Below are positions 34,350-45,081 of a DNA stretch of 52,445 bases, one piece after another (positions within the stretch are counted from its first letter, which is position 1; each line of letters opens with the position of its first letter). The translations under genes and the position numbers were made by a program. The DNA comes from an uncultured Geobacteraceae bacterium (GTDB taxonomy: Bacteria > Desulfobacterota > Desulfuromonadia > Geobacterales > Pseudopelobacteraceae), in contig CAIYDX010000026.1 in NCBI GenBank assembly GCA_903925005.1, positions 1 through 52,445 of the forward strand. The letters run 5' to 3'. The notes beneath the pieces are model-generated. The model ran no database searches and had not been told where the DNA came from. It worked only from the letters and a program-made list of their open reading frames with translations.

Positions 34350-35942
34350 CTATATGCTCATTTTTTTGGCTTTGCCCTTGTGCAGAAACAGGTCAAAGGT
34401 CACCTTGGTTCCGATCAAAGAGGTAAACAGATTGATGATAACCCCCAGACTTAACGAAACAGCAAATCCTTTTACCGGTCCGGTGCCGAACTGGAACAAG
34501 ACGGCAGCGGTAATCAAGGTGGTGATATGAGAGTCCATAATCGTCAGAAAAGCCTTGTCATAACCGGAATCCAGAGCAGCTTTGGGAGTTTTGCCCAATT
34601 TAAGCTCTTCACGAATGCGCTCGAAGATAATGACGTTCGAGTCGACCGACATACCGACCAACAGCACGATTGCGGCAATACCGGGCAGTGTCAGAGTAGC
34701 GCCCAAAGCGGCCAATGCCCCCATCAGATACACGATGTTCAGTACCATCCCCAGGTTGGCGATCATACCGGACAGCTTGTAATAAATCGCCATGAAGGCG
34801 ACGACAAGCAGCACTCCGATCAGGCCGGCAGATAACCCTTTATTGATGGAGTCCTGTCCCAAAGAAGGGCCCACGGTCACATTCTGGATAATTTTGACTG
34901 GCGCCGGCAATGCTCCAGCCCGCAGAACAATCGCGAGATCGGCCGCGGTCTTTTCTGTAAAATTACCCGATATCTGGGCGCTGCCGCCGGAGATCCGCTC
35001 ACGTATGACCGGCGCGGAGTGAATATTGTTGTCAAGAACAATAGCGAAGCGCTTGCCGACATTTGCTGCCGTGACCTGATCGAACAGCTTGGCGCCCAAA
35101 GAATTGAACTCGATTGCGACATATGGCTGGTTAAATTGCGAATCGATTCTCACCTGGGCATCAGTCAACAGATCGCCGGTAATCATCGATTTTTTCTGAA
35201 CTACTATCGGGATTTCGGTGACGGCACCGGTCGTGGCATCGACTGTTTTTTCCTTGAGCAGTTCGGCGTCGTCAGGGATCGTACCGGACGTCGGAGAAAT
35301 GTCCTCGCGCACCATTTTAAAATCCAGACGGGCAGTTCGGCCGATAAGGTCGATCGCTCGCTGCGGATCTTTTATGCCAGGCAGCTGAACAACGATATGA
35401 TTGATACCTTCGCGCTGGATGGTCGGTTCCGAAACGCCGAACTGGTCAATCCTGTTACGGATCGTTTCAAGAGCCTGCTGAACAGCCTTGTCCTTGCGAT
35501 CCTGAGCATCTTTCTCGTTTACCCGAAGAGTCAAGGCGACAAAACCGCCTTCATCGAATGTCGGGCTCTGCTCGTAGGAAGGATATTTATCCTTGATCAG
35601 TTTCTGTACGGTATCTGCTGTCCCCTTCTCGTACAACACCACGGACACCTTATCGGACCCGTTTCTGGCAATACGCTTGAAACGCAGAGTTTTGCTGTTC
35701 AACGTATCTTCGAGGTCAGTTGCGACAAGATCCAGAGAACCCTCTATCGCCTTCTGAGTATCGACTTCCATCACCAGGTGTGTTCCGCCCTGCAGGTCCA
35801 GTCCGAGATGTATCTTATCCTTCGGCAAAAGATTTCCCCACCATGACGGCAGTTTGCTCGCCAGAGTCGGAGTCAGGTACAGAAATGATAGAGCAACAAA
35901 AACAGCAATCAGGCTAATACGCCAGCCAGTTCCTTTTGGCAT
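34350..35942 (-). CDS. secD: Protein translocase subunit SecD
   Basis: The 530-residue protein has an N-terminal membrane helix, the LGLDLQGGTHLVMEVD motif (about 46-61), a large periplasmic P1 domain (about 60-340), and five more helices with the SecD signature PGIAAIVLLVGMSVDSNVIIFERIREEL (about 424-450, written as family motif). Its role is that of the larger SecDF half. It follows yajC by 30 bp, in the usual yajC-secD-secF order. Confidence 0.96.
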   Translation of the reverse strand: MPKGTGWRISLIAVFVALSFLYLTPTLASKLPSWWGNLLPKDKIHLGLDLQGGTHLVMEVDTQKAIEGSLDLVATDLEDTLNSKTLRFKRIARNGSDKVSVVLYEKGTADTVQKLIKDKYPSYEQSPTFDEGGFVALTLRVNEKDAQDRKDKAVQQALETIRNRIDQFGVSEPTIQREGINHIVVQLPGIKDPQRAIDLIGRTARLDFKMVREDISPTSGTIPDDAELLKEKTVDATTGAVTEIPIVVQKKSMITGDLLTDAQVRIDSQFNQPYVAIEFNSLGAKLFDQVTAANVGKRFAIVLDNNIHSAPVIRERISGGSAQISGNFTEKTAADLAIVLRAGALPAPVKIIQNVTVGPSLGQDSINKGLSAGLIGVLLVVAFMAIYYKLSGMIANLGMVLNIVYLMGALAALGATLTLPGIAAIVLLVGMSVDSNVIIFERIREELKLGKTPKAALDSGYDKAFLTIMDSHITTLITAAVLFQFGTGPVKGFAVSLSLGVIINLFTSLIGTKVTFDLFLHKGKAKKMSI

Positions 35943-35972
35943 AAGTGCATGTCTCCCTTTTAGGATTTTGAA

Positions 35973-36299
35973 CTAGTCTTTCTTTATTGCAGCAATATAG
36001 CTCTTGGTAATTTTGATATTTACATTATTTGCAACTTCGAGTGTAACAAGTTCGTTTTCCACAGCGGTAACTTTTCCATGAACGCCACCGGCTGTAATGA
36101 CATTGTCACCCTTTTTCATCGCTTCCAGCAGTGCCTTATGCTCCTTGGCTTTTTTCTGCTGCGGACGAATAAGTAAGAAATAAAAAATTGCAAACATGAA
36201 AACCAGCGGTATTATCTGCTGAAACGCCGCCATTCCGCCACCGGCTCCACCTGCAGCACCACCCGGAGCACCTCCCATCGCAAAAGCCAATCCAAACAT
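35973..36299 (-). CDS. yajC: Preprotein translocase accessory subunit YajC
   Basis: ATG 36299, preceded by GGGAGG, gives 108 residues; the frame continues upstream but only into the end of tgt. The protein has a Gly/Ala-rich N-terminus, one membrane helix (IIPLVFMFAIFYFLLI), the family motif RPQQKKAKEHKALLEAMKKGD and the cytoplasmic SH3-like part (VITAGGVHGKV...IKITKSYIAAI). It associates with SecDF. It lies between tgt and secD as in most bacteria. Confidence 0.94.
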   Translation of the reverse strand: MFGLAFAMGGAPGGAAGGAGGGMAAFQQIIPLVFMFAIFYFLLIRPQQKKAKEHKALLEAMKKGDNVITAGGVHGKVTAVENELVTLEVANNVNIKITKSYIAAIKKD

Positions 36300-36321
36300 G
36301 TTGTTTTCCTCCCTTTTCAGT

Positions 36322-38492
<2,171 letters not shown>

Positions 38493-38499
38493 TCAAACC

Positions 38500-39642
38500 T
38501 TAACGAATATCAGAGAGCTTTTTCAACTCGGTGCCGGGGTAGTAGTAGGAAAGAATCTCTCCCGAGCCAAAGCCGTCGAGAGCGCGCTGCTTGGCGCCCC
38601 ACTGGCATAGCCCGACACCATGTCCATTGCCGCTTCCGGAGAAGCTGATTTCATTTTTAGAATTTTTCAGGGTAAAACGTGTACTCTTAATCACACTGTA
38701 CCCGACAGCCTTGCGAAACTGTTCGCCGCTGATCGTCCCCCCACCTTTTGATGCAAGCAGAACGACCTGTTTCAAGCGGCCCCGCGAATTGGTCGCTCCG
38801 GCTTTTATATCGTACAGACCCGACACTTTATGTCCGGCAGCCCGAAGGCGTTCCTCAAGCTCTTTCAGAGAAAGTTTGCAGTCCCATATTGTCGCGGCAG
38901 GCGAAGAGAGACAATACTGGCATTCAACACCTTTCAGGTACGGCAGCGAAGCCCCCCAGACGTTTTCGGAAGCTTCGGTCCGCCCACCACAACTGGAATG
39001 GTAAAAGGCCTGGATAATGGCGCCACCGAAGGTCAGCACCTCTCCTTTGGTTTCAAGAACCGCGCGCCTGGCACGGCTGTCTTCGATCAGACACCCCTCA
39101 TATACCTGATCCATAACCGACGATTCCAGGTGATACGGGGAGGTTTTACGCGCCATTTTCCTGTTCATGGCATATGTTCTCGCAATAACCGCCTGGGCTT
39201 TAACCGCTTCAATCGGCCATGCGGAAGATATTTCGCAGTTGATCAGCCCGACCAGATATTCCTCAAGCGGCAACTGGTTTACCACCAGGATTCCCTTGTC
39301 GGCAATGGACAGCTCGGCAAGACCCCGATACGGCTTATTATTCACATACACCGCTGAGGAGGCGGAGAACGTCAGCCGCCGAAACAGCTTACCCTCGACC
39401 AGCAAACCATCCTTCGCAATCTTTACCGTAGCGGGAAGCGACAGGGCAAGCGGCGCACCTCTCTCATTCGTCACAAGAAGAGCGTCACCGGCAACCGTCA
39501 CTTCGGAAGCTGATTTAACAATAGCAATCCGGATGGTTTCATCCAGAACCGCTGCATTGATCCTGTCCACCTCCGGCAACGACAAGAAGGGCGCCGCCAG
39601 CGTCAGAAGGATAATTATGCCCACACGATAAATTGGTCGCAA
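38500..39642 (-). CDS. SpoIID/LytB-domain protein, exported
   Basis: The 380-residue protein starts at a TTG (39642) after AGGT; a GTG six codons later is possible. It has a signal peptide (VGIIILLTLAAPFLSLP) and a SpoIID domain: LPLEEYLVGLINCEISSAWPIEAVKAQAVIARTYAM (about 127-162, with the key Glu), AFYHSSCGGRTE and GNGHGVGLCQWGAKQRA (about 341-357). In spore formers SpoIID is a peptidoglycan lytic transglycosylase; relatives in non-spore-formers are thought to modify the wall. It heads the queA-tgt-yajC-secDF run. Confidence 0.9.
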   Translation of the reverse strand: MRPIYRVGIIILLTLAAPFLSLPEVDRINAAVLDETIRIAIVKSASEVTVAGDALLVTNERGAPLALSLPATVKIAKDGLLVEGKLFRRLTFSASSAVYVNNKPYRGLAELSIADKGILVVNQLPLEEYLVGLINCEISSAWPIEAVKAQAVIARTYAMNRKMARKTSPYHLESSVMDQVYEGCLIEDSRARRAVLETKGEVLTFGGAIIQAFYHSSCGGRTEASENVWGASLPYLKGVECQYCLSSPAATIWDCKLSLKELEERLRAAGHKVSGLYDIKAGATNSRGRLKQVVLLASKGGGTISGEQFRKAVGYSVIKSTRFTLKNSKNEISFSGSGNGHGVGLCQWGAKQRALDGFGSGEILSYYYPGTELKKLSDIR

Positions 39643-39730
39643 AACCTAGGGATAGAAACACATAATGCTGCATTGTGTCAATTTTTTTGATTGTCCGATA
39701 TTCTCAAACTTTCTTGCATGAAGATCATTA

Positions 39731-39760
39731 TTGCACAATTTGTTACGCATGCTGTATGGT
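39731..39760 (+). promoter_or_regulatory. Candidate promoter for oppDF
   Basis: TTGCAC, an 18-bp spacer and TATGGT lie 44 bp upstream of the oppD start in the divergent gap with the SpoIID-type gene. The match to a sigma-70 promoter is moderate. Confidence 0.4.
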
Positions 39761-39803
39761 TAGCTCCGCACTTCCTCAATAACAATAATCAGGTGAGCTG
39801 CCC

Positions 39804-40766
39804 GTGTCTGAATTGCTTTCATTACATAACCTGCAGGTATCCTTTCCAGCAGAGACAAGCACCTTTCATGCCGTCAGGGGAATTTCTCTCTTTCTTCCGG
39901 CAGGGTCAGTGCTGGCGCTTGTTGGGGAATCCGGATCGGGAAAGACCATGACGGCCCTCTCGATCATGCGGCTGGTTCCGCCGCCCGGATATATCAGTTC
40001 GGGGGAAATTATTTTCGAAGGGCAAAATCTGCTGACGCTCCCGCAGGATGCTCTGAGGAAAATCCGGGGACGGCGGATTTCGATGGTCTTTCAGGAACCG
40101 ATGACCTCGCTGAATCCGGTGTTGCGGATCGCGGACCAGCTCTGCGAACCGCTGATTCTGCATATAGGGCTCTCCAGGCGCGATGCTCTGGAACATGGAA
40201 CTGAACTGCTCTCAAACGTCGGCATCCCTTCCGCCGGTGACCGGATGCGCGACTACCCCCATCAGTTGAGCGGCGGCATGAGACAGCGGGTCATGATAGC
40301 GATGGCCCTGTCATGCAACCCCTCATTACTGATCGCCGACGAACCGACGACAGCGCTGGATGTTACGATCCAGGCACAGATACTGGAACTTCTCGATGTT
40401 CAGAGAAAATCAGGCGGCCTGTCAATCCTGCTTATTACCCATGATCTCGGAATCGTGGCCGAACGCGCCGACCACACTGCGGTCATGTATGCCGGTCAGG
40501 TGGTTGAATCGGCGCCGACAGGAGCTTTGTTGTCAGATCCGCTACATCCGTACACACAGGCGCTCCTGGCTTCCTTGCCTCAGTATGCCGAACCGGGCAG
40601 ACCGCTTCCTAGCCTGCCCGGCCAATTGAACATCCGGACGGCATCCGCCGGAGGGTGTAGTTTCGCCGAGCGTTGTCCGCTCGCAACGGTGGTATGCCGT
40701 ACCGAAACGCAGCAGCTTCGCGAAATTACTCCATCTCATTCAGTTCGTTGCTGGAAATGTCCATGA
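39804..40766 (+). CDS. Oligopeptide/dipeptide ABC transporter ATPase, OppD/DppD type
   Basis: The start is a GTG at 39804 after AGGTGA. The 320-residue ATPase has Walker A GESGSGKT (about 41-48), Q-loop [11 protein letters not shown], signature LSGGMRQRV, Walker [13 protein letters not shown], the switch His in LLITHDLG, and the family's C-terminal extension ([13 protein letters not shown], then [15 protein letters not shown], a Cys cluster seen in OppD/DppD proteins). It would power import of peptides or nickel. Its stop overlaps the start of the second ATPase (ATGA). No permease or binding-protein gene is adjacent, so its membrane partner must be encoded elsewhere. Confidence 0.9.
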   Translation: MSELLSLHNLQVSFPAETSTFHAVRGISLFLPAGSVLALVGESGSGKTMTALSIMRLVPPPGYISSGEIIFEGQNLLTLPQDALRKIRGRRISMVFQEPMTSLNPVLRIADQLCEPLILHIGLSRRDALEHGTELLSNVGIPSAGDRMRDYPHQLSGGMRQRVMIAMALSCNPSLLIADEPTTALDVTIQAQILELLDVQRKSGGLSILLITHDLGIVAERADHTAVMYAGQVVESAPTGALLSDPLHPYTQALLASLPQYAEPGRPLPSLPGQLNIRTASAGGCSFAERCPLATVVCRTETQQLREITPSHSVRCWKCP

Positions 40767-41737
40767 ACGACATCCCACTTCTGAGAGCAGTCGCTCTGCA
40801 TAAAACGTTCAAGGTTTCCGCTCAGGGGCATTCAACCCGTGTTCTGACAGCTCTTGACCAGGTATCCCTGCATCTGTCAGCCGGCGAGACACTCGGAATA
40901 GCCGGTGAATCCGGTTGCGGCAAGTCAACACTGGCTAAAATCATGGCCGGTCTTTTGAAACCGGACGCAGGGGATGTGCTTTACAAGGGAACGGAGCTGT
41001 CACAGCTTGGCCGGAGCGAGCAGACCGCTTTCCGTCGTAAAACCCAGATGATTTTTCAGGACCCGTTTTCATCGCTGAACCCTCGCATGCGAGTTGGCGA
41101 CAGCATAGCTGAGCCGTTAAAAATTGCCGGCATCCCAGTTCCTTCGCAGCGCGCTGAACTCGCCCGTATCATGGCCGCGGTCGGTTTACAGAGCGATACC
41201 GTCAATCGTTTTCCCGATGAGTTTTCCGGAGGGCAGCGTCAACGCATCGGCATTGCGCGTGCTCTGGCGGCCTCTCCGGATATTTTGATCGCCGACGAAC
41301 CGGTATCGTCTCTCGACATTTCCATTCAAGCCCAGATAATCAATATACTGCTGCAGATGAAGACAGACTTTGCGCTGTCGATGATGATCGTCTCGCACAA
41401 TTTGCTGGTACTGCGCCACATCTGTGACCGTATAATCATCATGTATCTTGGCGCTGTTGTTGAGTGTGGGCCGGCTGTAGAGCTGTTTGACAAGTTCCGG
41501 CACCCATACACCGAAGCCCTCATCGCCGCAATTCCAGGCCTGAATGCGTCAGCCGCCTCCAAGGGCGAGCTGCTGCGAGACGACCTCCCCTCAGCCCTCT
41601 CCATCCCGGCAGGGTGTCGATTTCATCCACGCTGCCGTCATGCGGTTGAAATTTGCCGCCACGAGGTTCCGAATCTGGTTGAATATACAGACGGCCATTC
41701 GGCAGCCTGCCATCTGAGTCGTCAACTGTACGGTTGA
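40763..41737 (+). CDS. Oligopeptide/dipeptide ABC transporter ATPase, OppF/DppF type
   Basis: ATG 40763 overlaps the upstream stop and gives 324 residues; the open frame goes back to 40673 but only as shadow of oppD. Motifs are Walker A GESGCGKS, MIFQDPFSSLNPRMR, signature FSGGQRQRIGIARAL, Walker B ILIADEPVSSLD, switch MIVSHNL, and the C-terminal HPYTEALIAAIP plus GCRFHPRCRHAVEIC. It should form a heterodimer with the OppD-type protein. Confidence 0.9.
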   Translation: MNDIPLLRAVALHKTFKVSAQGHSTRVLTALDQVSLHLSAGETLGIAGESGCGKSTLAKIMAGLLKPDAGDVLYKGTELSQLGRSEQTAFRRKTQMIFQDPFSSLNPRMRVGDSIAEPLKIAGIPVPSQRAELARIMAAVGLQSDTVNRFPDEFSGGQRQRIGIARALAASPDILIADEPVSSLDISIQAQIINILLQMKTDFALSMMIVSHNLLVLRHICDRIIIMYLGAVVECGPAVELFDKFRHPYTEALIAAIPGLNASAASKGELLRDDLPSALSIPAGCRFHPRCRHAVEICRHEVPNLVEYTDGHSAACHLSRQLYG

Positions 41738-41767
41738 AGGTTTACCTCTTAAGCAGACCGTTTTCTG

Positions 41768-41796
41768 TTGACGAGCGTACATTCCATATATATGAT
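41768..41796 (+). promoter_or_regulatory. Sigma-70 promoter upstream of arsR-type gene
   Basis: TTGACG, a 17-bp spacer and TATGAT lie 26 bp upstream of the ArsR-type start, followed by a GAGGAGCG Shine-Dalgarno. The A/T-rich palindrome CATATATATG overlaps the -10 region and could be an autoregulatory site. Confidence 0.65.
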
Positions 41797-41822
41797 ATAA
41801 GAAAGCTTAAGAGGAGCGAAAA

Positions 41823-42095
41823 ATGGCCTTTGATAAAGAAAAGAAGTTTACGGCTGAAGCCGAGGTATTAAAGGTGCTCGGCCACCCTATCCGCCTTAAG
41901 ATTGTTGCGGGACTCTGTACCCACGAGTGCAACGTAAAGCATATCTGGGAATGTCTCGGACTTCCGCAGGCAACGGTTTCACAGCATCTGGCGCTGTTAA
42001 AGAACAAGGGAATTATCGATGGAAAGCGTGATGGCGTAGAAGTACACTACAGTGTCATCAATGAATTGGCAAAAAAAATCATCGGTTCGTTATAA
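41823..42095 (+). CDS. ArsR-family transcriptional regulator
   Basis: The 90-residue protein is a single winged-helix domain: VLKVLGHPIRLKIVAGLC, recognition helix LPQATVSQHLALLKNKGII and wing GKRDGVEVHYSV. It has three Cys residues around the usual metal-binding helix (GLCTHECNVKHIWECLG), but not the canonical ELCVCDL motif, so metal, thiol or sulfide sensing is possible. The target is unknown; it may control itself or the oppDF genes upstream. Its last 6 bp overlap bioC, tail to tail. Confidence 0.85.
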   Translation: MAFDKEKKFTAEAEVLKVLGHPIRLKIVAGLCTHECNVKHIWECLGLPQATVSQHLALLKNKGIIDGKRDGVEVHYSVINELAKKIIGSL

Positions 42096-42905
42096 TCCGG
42101 TACTGGCAGACAGGTAGAGGACTTTATATGTAGCAGGAATTTTACCGTTCCGACCATACCGTTCCTGGTACAGCCGTGAAGTTTCATTCAGCATCCCCCT
42201 CCACCCCAAACCGCTTCCGGAACCACCCGATACAGATCCGGCTCCGATATTTTTTATCGAGCGGAGCAGGGCATACAGATCGTCGTACCAATCGACTTCC
42301 GTTTCAACTGTAACCACGAACCGTTCAAAATCCATTTCGTTCACAATTGACTTCACGTTATCAACAGTCCTAAAAGCGTGCAGGCGGGATATTCGATGGC
42401 TGCTGTCGGTACTGTACCGCCCTACCGCATCCCGAAAGCAGTGCTGTAATTCACCCAGTGTACCGTCACAAAAAAAAGCCAGGCTTATTCCGCCACCGGG
42501 GCGCACGACCCTGCGCATTTCATGCAGCGCAGCGGACAAATCACCCACCCATTGCAATGCCGATGCCGATACGGCCAGATCGAATGTTCCGGTTCTGAAC
42601 GGCAGACATTCGGCAGCTCCATTAACTATATGACACGCGGAACCCAACTTTTGCTGCGCGCGCAGACACATGTTTAGTGCTATATCGACTCCCGCCAGCC
42701 GGGCATCCGGATACCGCAAGTGCAGCTTTTCAAGCAAGGTACCTGTGCCGGTCCCGACGTCAAGAATATGGTCAGGCTCCAGGTTCCAATGCTGTTCGAC
42801 AGAGTCGGCAAGATTTGCCACCACCCGTTTCTGTACATGAACGTGCTGATCGTACTCGCCGGCCTTTCGATGAAATGCAGCGGCAACCTTGCCGGTATCA
42901 GGCAT
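42090..42905 (-). CDS. bioC: Malonyl-ACP O-methyltransferase BioC
   Basis: ATG 42905 (MPDTGKVAAAFHRKAGEYDQH...) gives 271 residues and overlaps the bioH stop by 8 bp. The AdoMet fold shows ILDVGTGTGTLLEKL (motif I, about 47-61), AGVDIALNMC, and FDLAVSASALQWVGDLSAAL. The opening VAAAFHRKAGEYD is typical of BioC. It methylates malonyl-ACP so fatty-acid synthesis can build pimelate, the first step of biotin synthesis. The order bioF-bioH-bioC supports this over a generic methyltransferase. Confidence 0.9.
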   Translation of the reverse strand: MPDTGKVAAAFHRKAGEYDQHVHVQKRVVANLADSVEQHWNLEPDHILDVGTGTGTLLEKLHLRYPDARLAGVDIALNMCLRAQQKLGSACHIVNGAAECLPFRTGTFDLAVSASALQWVGDLSAALHEMRRVVRPGGGISLAFFCDGTLGELQHCFRDAVGRYSTDSSHRISRLHAFRTVDNVKSIVNEMDFERFVVTVETEVDWYDDLYALLRSIKNIGAGSVSGGSGSGLGWRGMLNETSRLYQERYGRNGKIPATYKVLYLSASTGL

Positions 42906-43725
42906 TCTGTTCACAAACTCTCCTTGCAAAGCTGATAAGTTCTGTATTGAATTGATCACTGAACGTCAAAAACGGCGCATGGCCGCAGTGCGGAAAAACA
43001 GACTGCCTGGCACCGGGAATATGATCTTTCAGATAACTCGATGCCTGCGGCAGACAGATCCGATCCTCCGCACCATTCAGAATCAACGTCGGAATAGTAA
43101 TAGCATCGAGAAGATGGCGCATGTCAGTGTCGGCGAGCGCATCGAGCGCATCGAGCACGGCAGCGGTATCGGGCAACGGGATTGACGCGAGCAGCTGATT
43201 GATATCTGCTGTATGCGAAGAGGACTCAAGCTCTCCCGCCGCAAACAGCCGTGTGTAAAAACCATCCAGCGCCCGCTGCGCACTACGCTGCACCTTGAGT
43301 CGCATTCCGTGCGCTTCTTTGCCTGCCAGACCGTGCGGAAAATCATCGGAAGCGGTAAAACGGGGAGTCGCGGATACCAGCACCATGCCGGCCACTCTGA
43401 CAGACAGCTCGGCAGATGCCTGAAGAGCAATCTGCGCCCCCATCGACCAACCGACCAGGACAACCCTTGTAAGATTCAGACGATCAAACATATCAATCAG
43501 ATCTTCGGCAAAACCGGCAAAATCAAGACGACCGAAAACCTCCCGCGAGCGGCCATGACCACGAAGATCCGGCACCAGAAGCCGCACCGAGTCGGCAAGA
43601 CCATCGAGCTGATACCTCCAGACCGCTGAGGACATGCACCAGCCATGTATGAAGACAACCGGGCACCCGGCACCCTCGTCTTCATACCACAACCGTTCCC
43701 CTCTCCTGTTCTCATACCATGGCAT
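42898..43725 (-). CDS. bioH: Pimeloyl-ACP methyl ester esterase BioH-type
   Basis: The 275-residue alpha/beta hydrolase has the oxyanion region VVFIHGWCMSSAVW, nucleophile Ser94 in VGWSMGAQ, the acid in LNGAEDRICLP and the His in HCGHAPFLTF. BioH removes the methyl group that BioC adds, releasing pimeloyl-ACP for BioF. It starts at ATG 43725, sharing one base with the bioF stop (TGATG), and overlaps bioC at its end. Other esterases share this fold; the operon decides the call. Confidence 0.88.
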   Translation of the reverse strand: MPWYENRRGERLWYEDEGAGCPVVFIHGWCMSSAVWRYQLDGLADSVRLLVPDLRGHGRSREVFGRLDFAGFAEDLIDMFDRLNLTRVVLVGWSMGAQIALQASAELSVRVAGMVLVSATPRFTASDDFPHGLAGKEAHGMRLKVQRSAQRALDGFYTRLFAAGELESSSHTADINQLLASIPLPDTAAVLDALDALADTDMRHLLDAITIPTLILNGAEDRICLPQASSYLKDHIPGARQSVFPHCGHAPFLTFSDQFNTELISFARRVCEQNA

Positions 43726-44897
43726 CAGACAACTCCAAGGCGACGACCGACCGCGCGGATGCGCTCGACTGCGCCGGCAATATCAGCATGAGTGTGAGTA
43801 GCCATCATTGTGAACCTGAGACGGCTGGTGCCTTCCGGCACCGTCGGAGGACGTATCCCTTGGGCAAAGAGCCCCTCCTCCAGCAGCGCATCCGAGAACT
43901 GCATCGTGGTGACGGCTGAACCGATGATAATCGGCACAATCTGGGTAGATCCATCAGGTATTCTGAAACCGGCCTCTTTCAGGCCATCCCTGAAGAAGCG
44001 GGTGTTGACGCAGAGTTGTTTTCTAAGTTCGTCACCCTCCGGCGTCTGCACGAGTTCAACGGCTGCGAGCGAGGCTGCCAGCACCGAAGGGGGGAGCGAG
44101 GTTGAAAAGATAAAGCTGCGGGCGCGATTGATCAGTAATTCACGCATTTCAGCAGAAACAGCGGCATACGCGCCAAAACTTCCCAGCGCCTTGCCGAATG
44201 TTCCCATCTGAATATCGACGTCCCCCCCGACACCCAGCAGTTCGGCACTCCCCCGCCCCTGCTCTCCCAAAACACCGCAGCCATGGGCATCATCGACCAT
44301 CAGCAGCGCCCCATGTTTGCGTTTGAGCTCGGCCAGTTCGGCAAGCGGGGCAATATCGCCATCCATGCTGAAAACGCCGTCGCTGACGATCAGAGAGCGC
44401 CCTTTGGCATGTTTTTCCATTAGCAGGGCAAGACGCGCAAAATCATTATGGGGATAGCGCACCAACCTCGCCCCGGAAAGCAGGATGCCGTCAACGATAC
44501 TCGCGTGATTCAGACGGTCGGAGAAGACGACGTCGCCTCGTCCTACCAGTGCCGGGATAATGCCTGTATTGGCGGCATAGCCGCTGTTGAAGAGCAGCGC
44601 CGCCTCCCGCTTTTTAAAGGAAGCAACGGCAGCTTCGAGCCGTTCGTGCAGCTCCATGGTTCCGGAGACCAGCCGGGAAGCACCGCTTGATGTGCCAAAC
44701 TGTTCGATTGCCGCTATTGAAGCGGCCGCCAGGACGGGATGATCCGCCAGGCCGAGATAATTATTGGAGCAGAGGAGCAACACGTCGTGACCATTGCACG
44801 TAACGCGCGCCGTCTGACGACCACTGATCAGCCTGGTGCTCCGGAGCAAGCCGCGGTTTCTGATATCTTCAAGCTCGTTTTGTATCGTCCTGTTCAT
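43725..44897 (-). CDS. bioF: 8-amino-7-oxononanoate synthase
   Basis: This 390-residue PLP enzyme shows [70 protein letters not shown] (Asp and His around PLP) and the Schiff-base Lys in [14 protein letters not shown]. It condenses pimeloyl-ACP with alanine. It is first in a tight bioF-bioH-bioC transcript, preceded by a GGAG Shine-Dalgarno and a promoter overlapped by a BirA-like operator. The other biotin genes (bioA, bioD, bioB) are not in view. Confidence 0.95.
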   Translation of the reverse strand: MNRTIQNELEDIRNRGLLRSTRLISGRQTARVTCNGHDVLLLCSNNYLGLADHPVLAAASIAAIEQFGTSSGASRLVSGTMELHERLEAAVASFKKREAALLFNSGYAANTGIIPALVGRGDVVFSDRLNHASIVDGILLSGARLVRYPHNDFARLALLMEKHAKGRSLIVSDGVFSMDGDIAPLAELAELKRKHGALLMVDDAHGCGVLGEQGRGSAELLGVGGDVDIQMGTFGKALGSFGAYAAVSAEMRELLINRARSFIFSTSLPPSVLAASLAAVELVQTPEGDELRKQLCVNTRFFRDGLKEAGFRIPDGSTQIVPIIIGSAVTTMQFSDALLEEGLFAQGIRPPTVPEGTSRLRFTMMATHTHADIAGAVERIRAVGRRLGVV

Positions 44898-44909
44898 GGC
44901 GGCTCCGAT

Positions 44910-44942
44910 TCGTTAACCGTCATACTATACAAAGGTTGACAA
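44910..44942. promoter_or_regulatory. BirA-like operator overlapping the bioF promoter
   Basis: The plus strand reads TCGTTAACC, 15 bp, GGTTGACAA: a near-symmetric pair close to the BirA consensus (TTGTNAACC, 14-16 bp, GGTTNACAA). On the minus strand, a -10 (TATAGT) lies in the spacer and a -35 (TTGAAT) 16 bp before it, so bound BirA would block transcription of bioF. The site ends 12 bp before the start codon. Confidence 0.75.
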
Positions 44943-45010
44943 TCAATTCAAGAAAAAAGATCAATTTATAAAATTAGTTGGAACGTGGTGTCACACAACC
45001 ATCAAACGAG

Positions 45011-45033
45011 AAAGCCCGCATTTGGCGGGCTTT
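45011..45033 (-). terminator. Bidirectional-type terminator after manC
   Basis: A perfect 9-bp stem (AAAGCCCGC / GCGGGCTTT, loop of 5) lies 49 bp after the manC stop and ends in T's on both strands (three each within the stem). It separates the sugar-nucleotide run from the biotin operon. Confidence 0.8.
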
Positions 45034-45081
45034 AACAGTCGTAATAAACGGATGTTGTAATACTTGTTTGCTTCAAAACTA

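Noticed and set aside
35019-35846. 275-residue plus-strand frame opposite secD
   Set aside because: Antisense shadow; low-complexity residue pattern and no ribosome-binding site.
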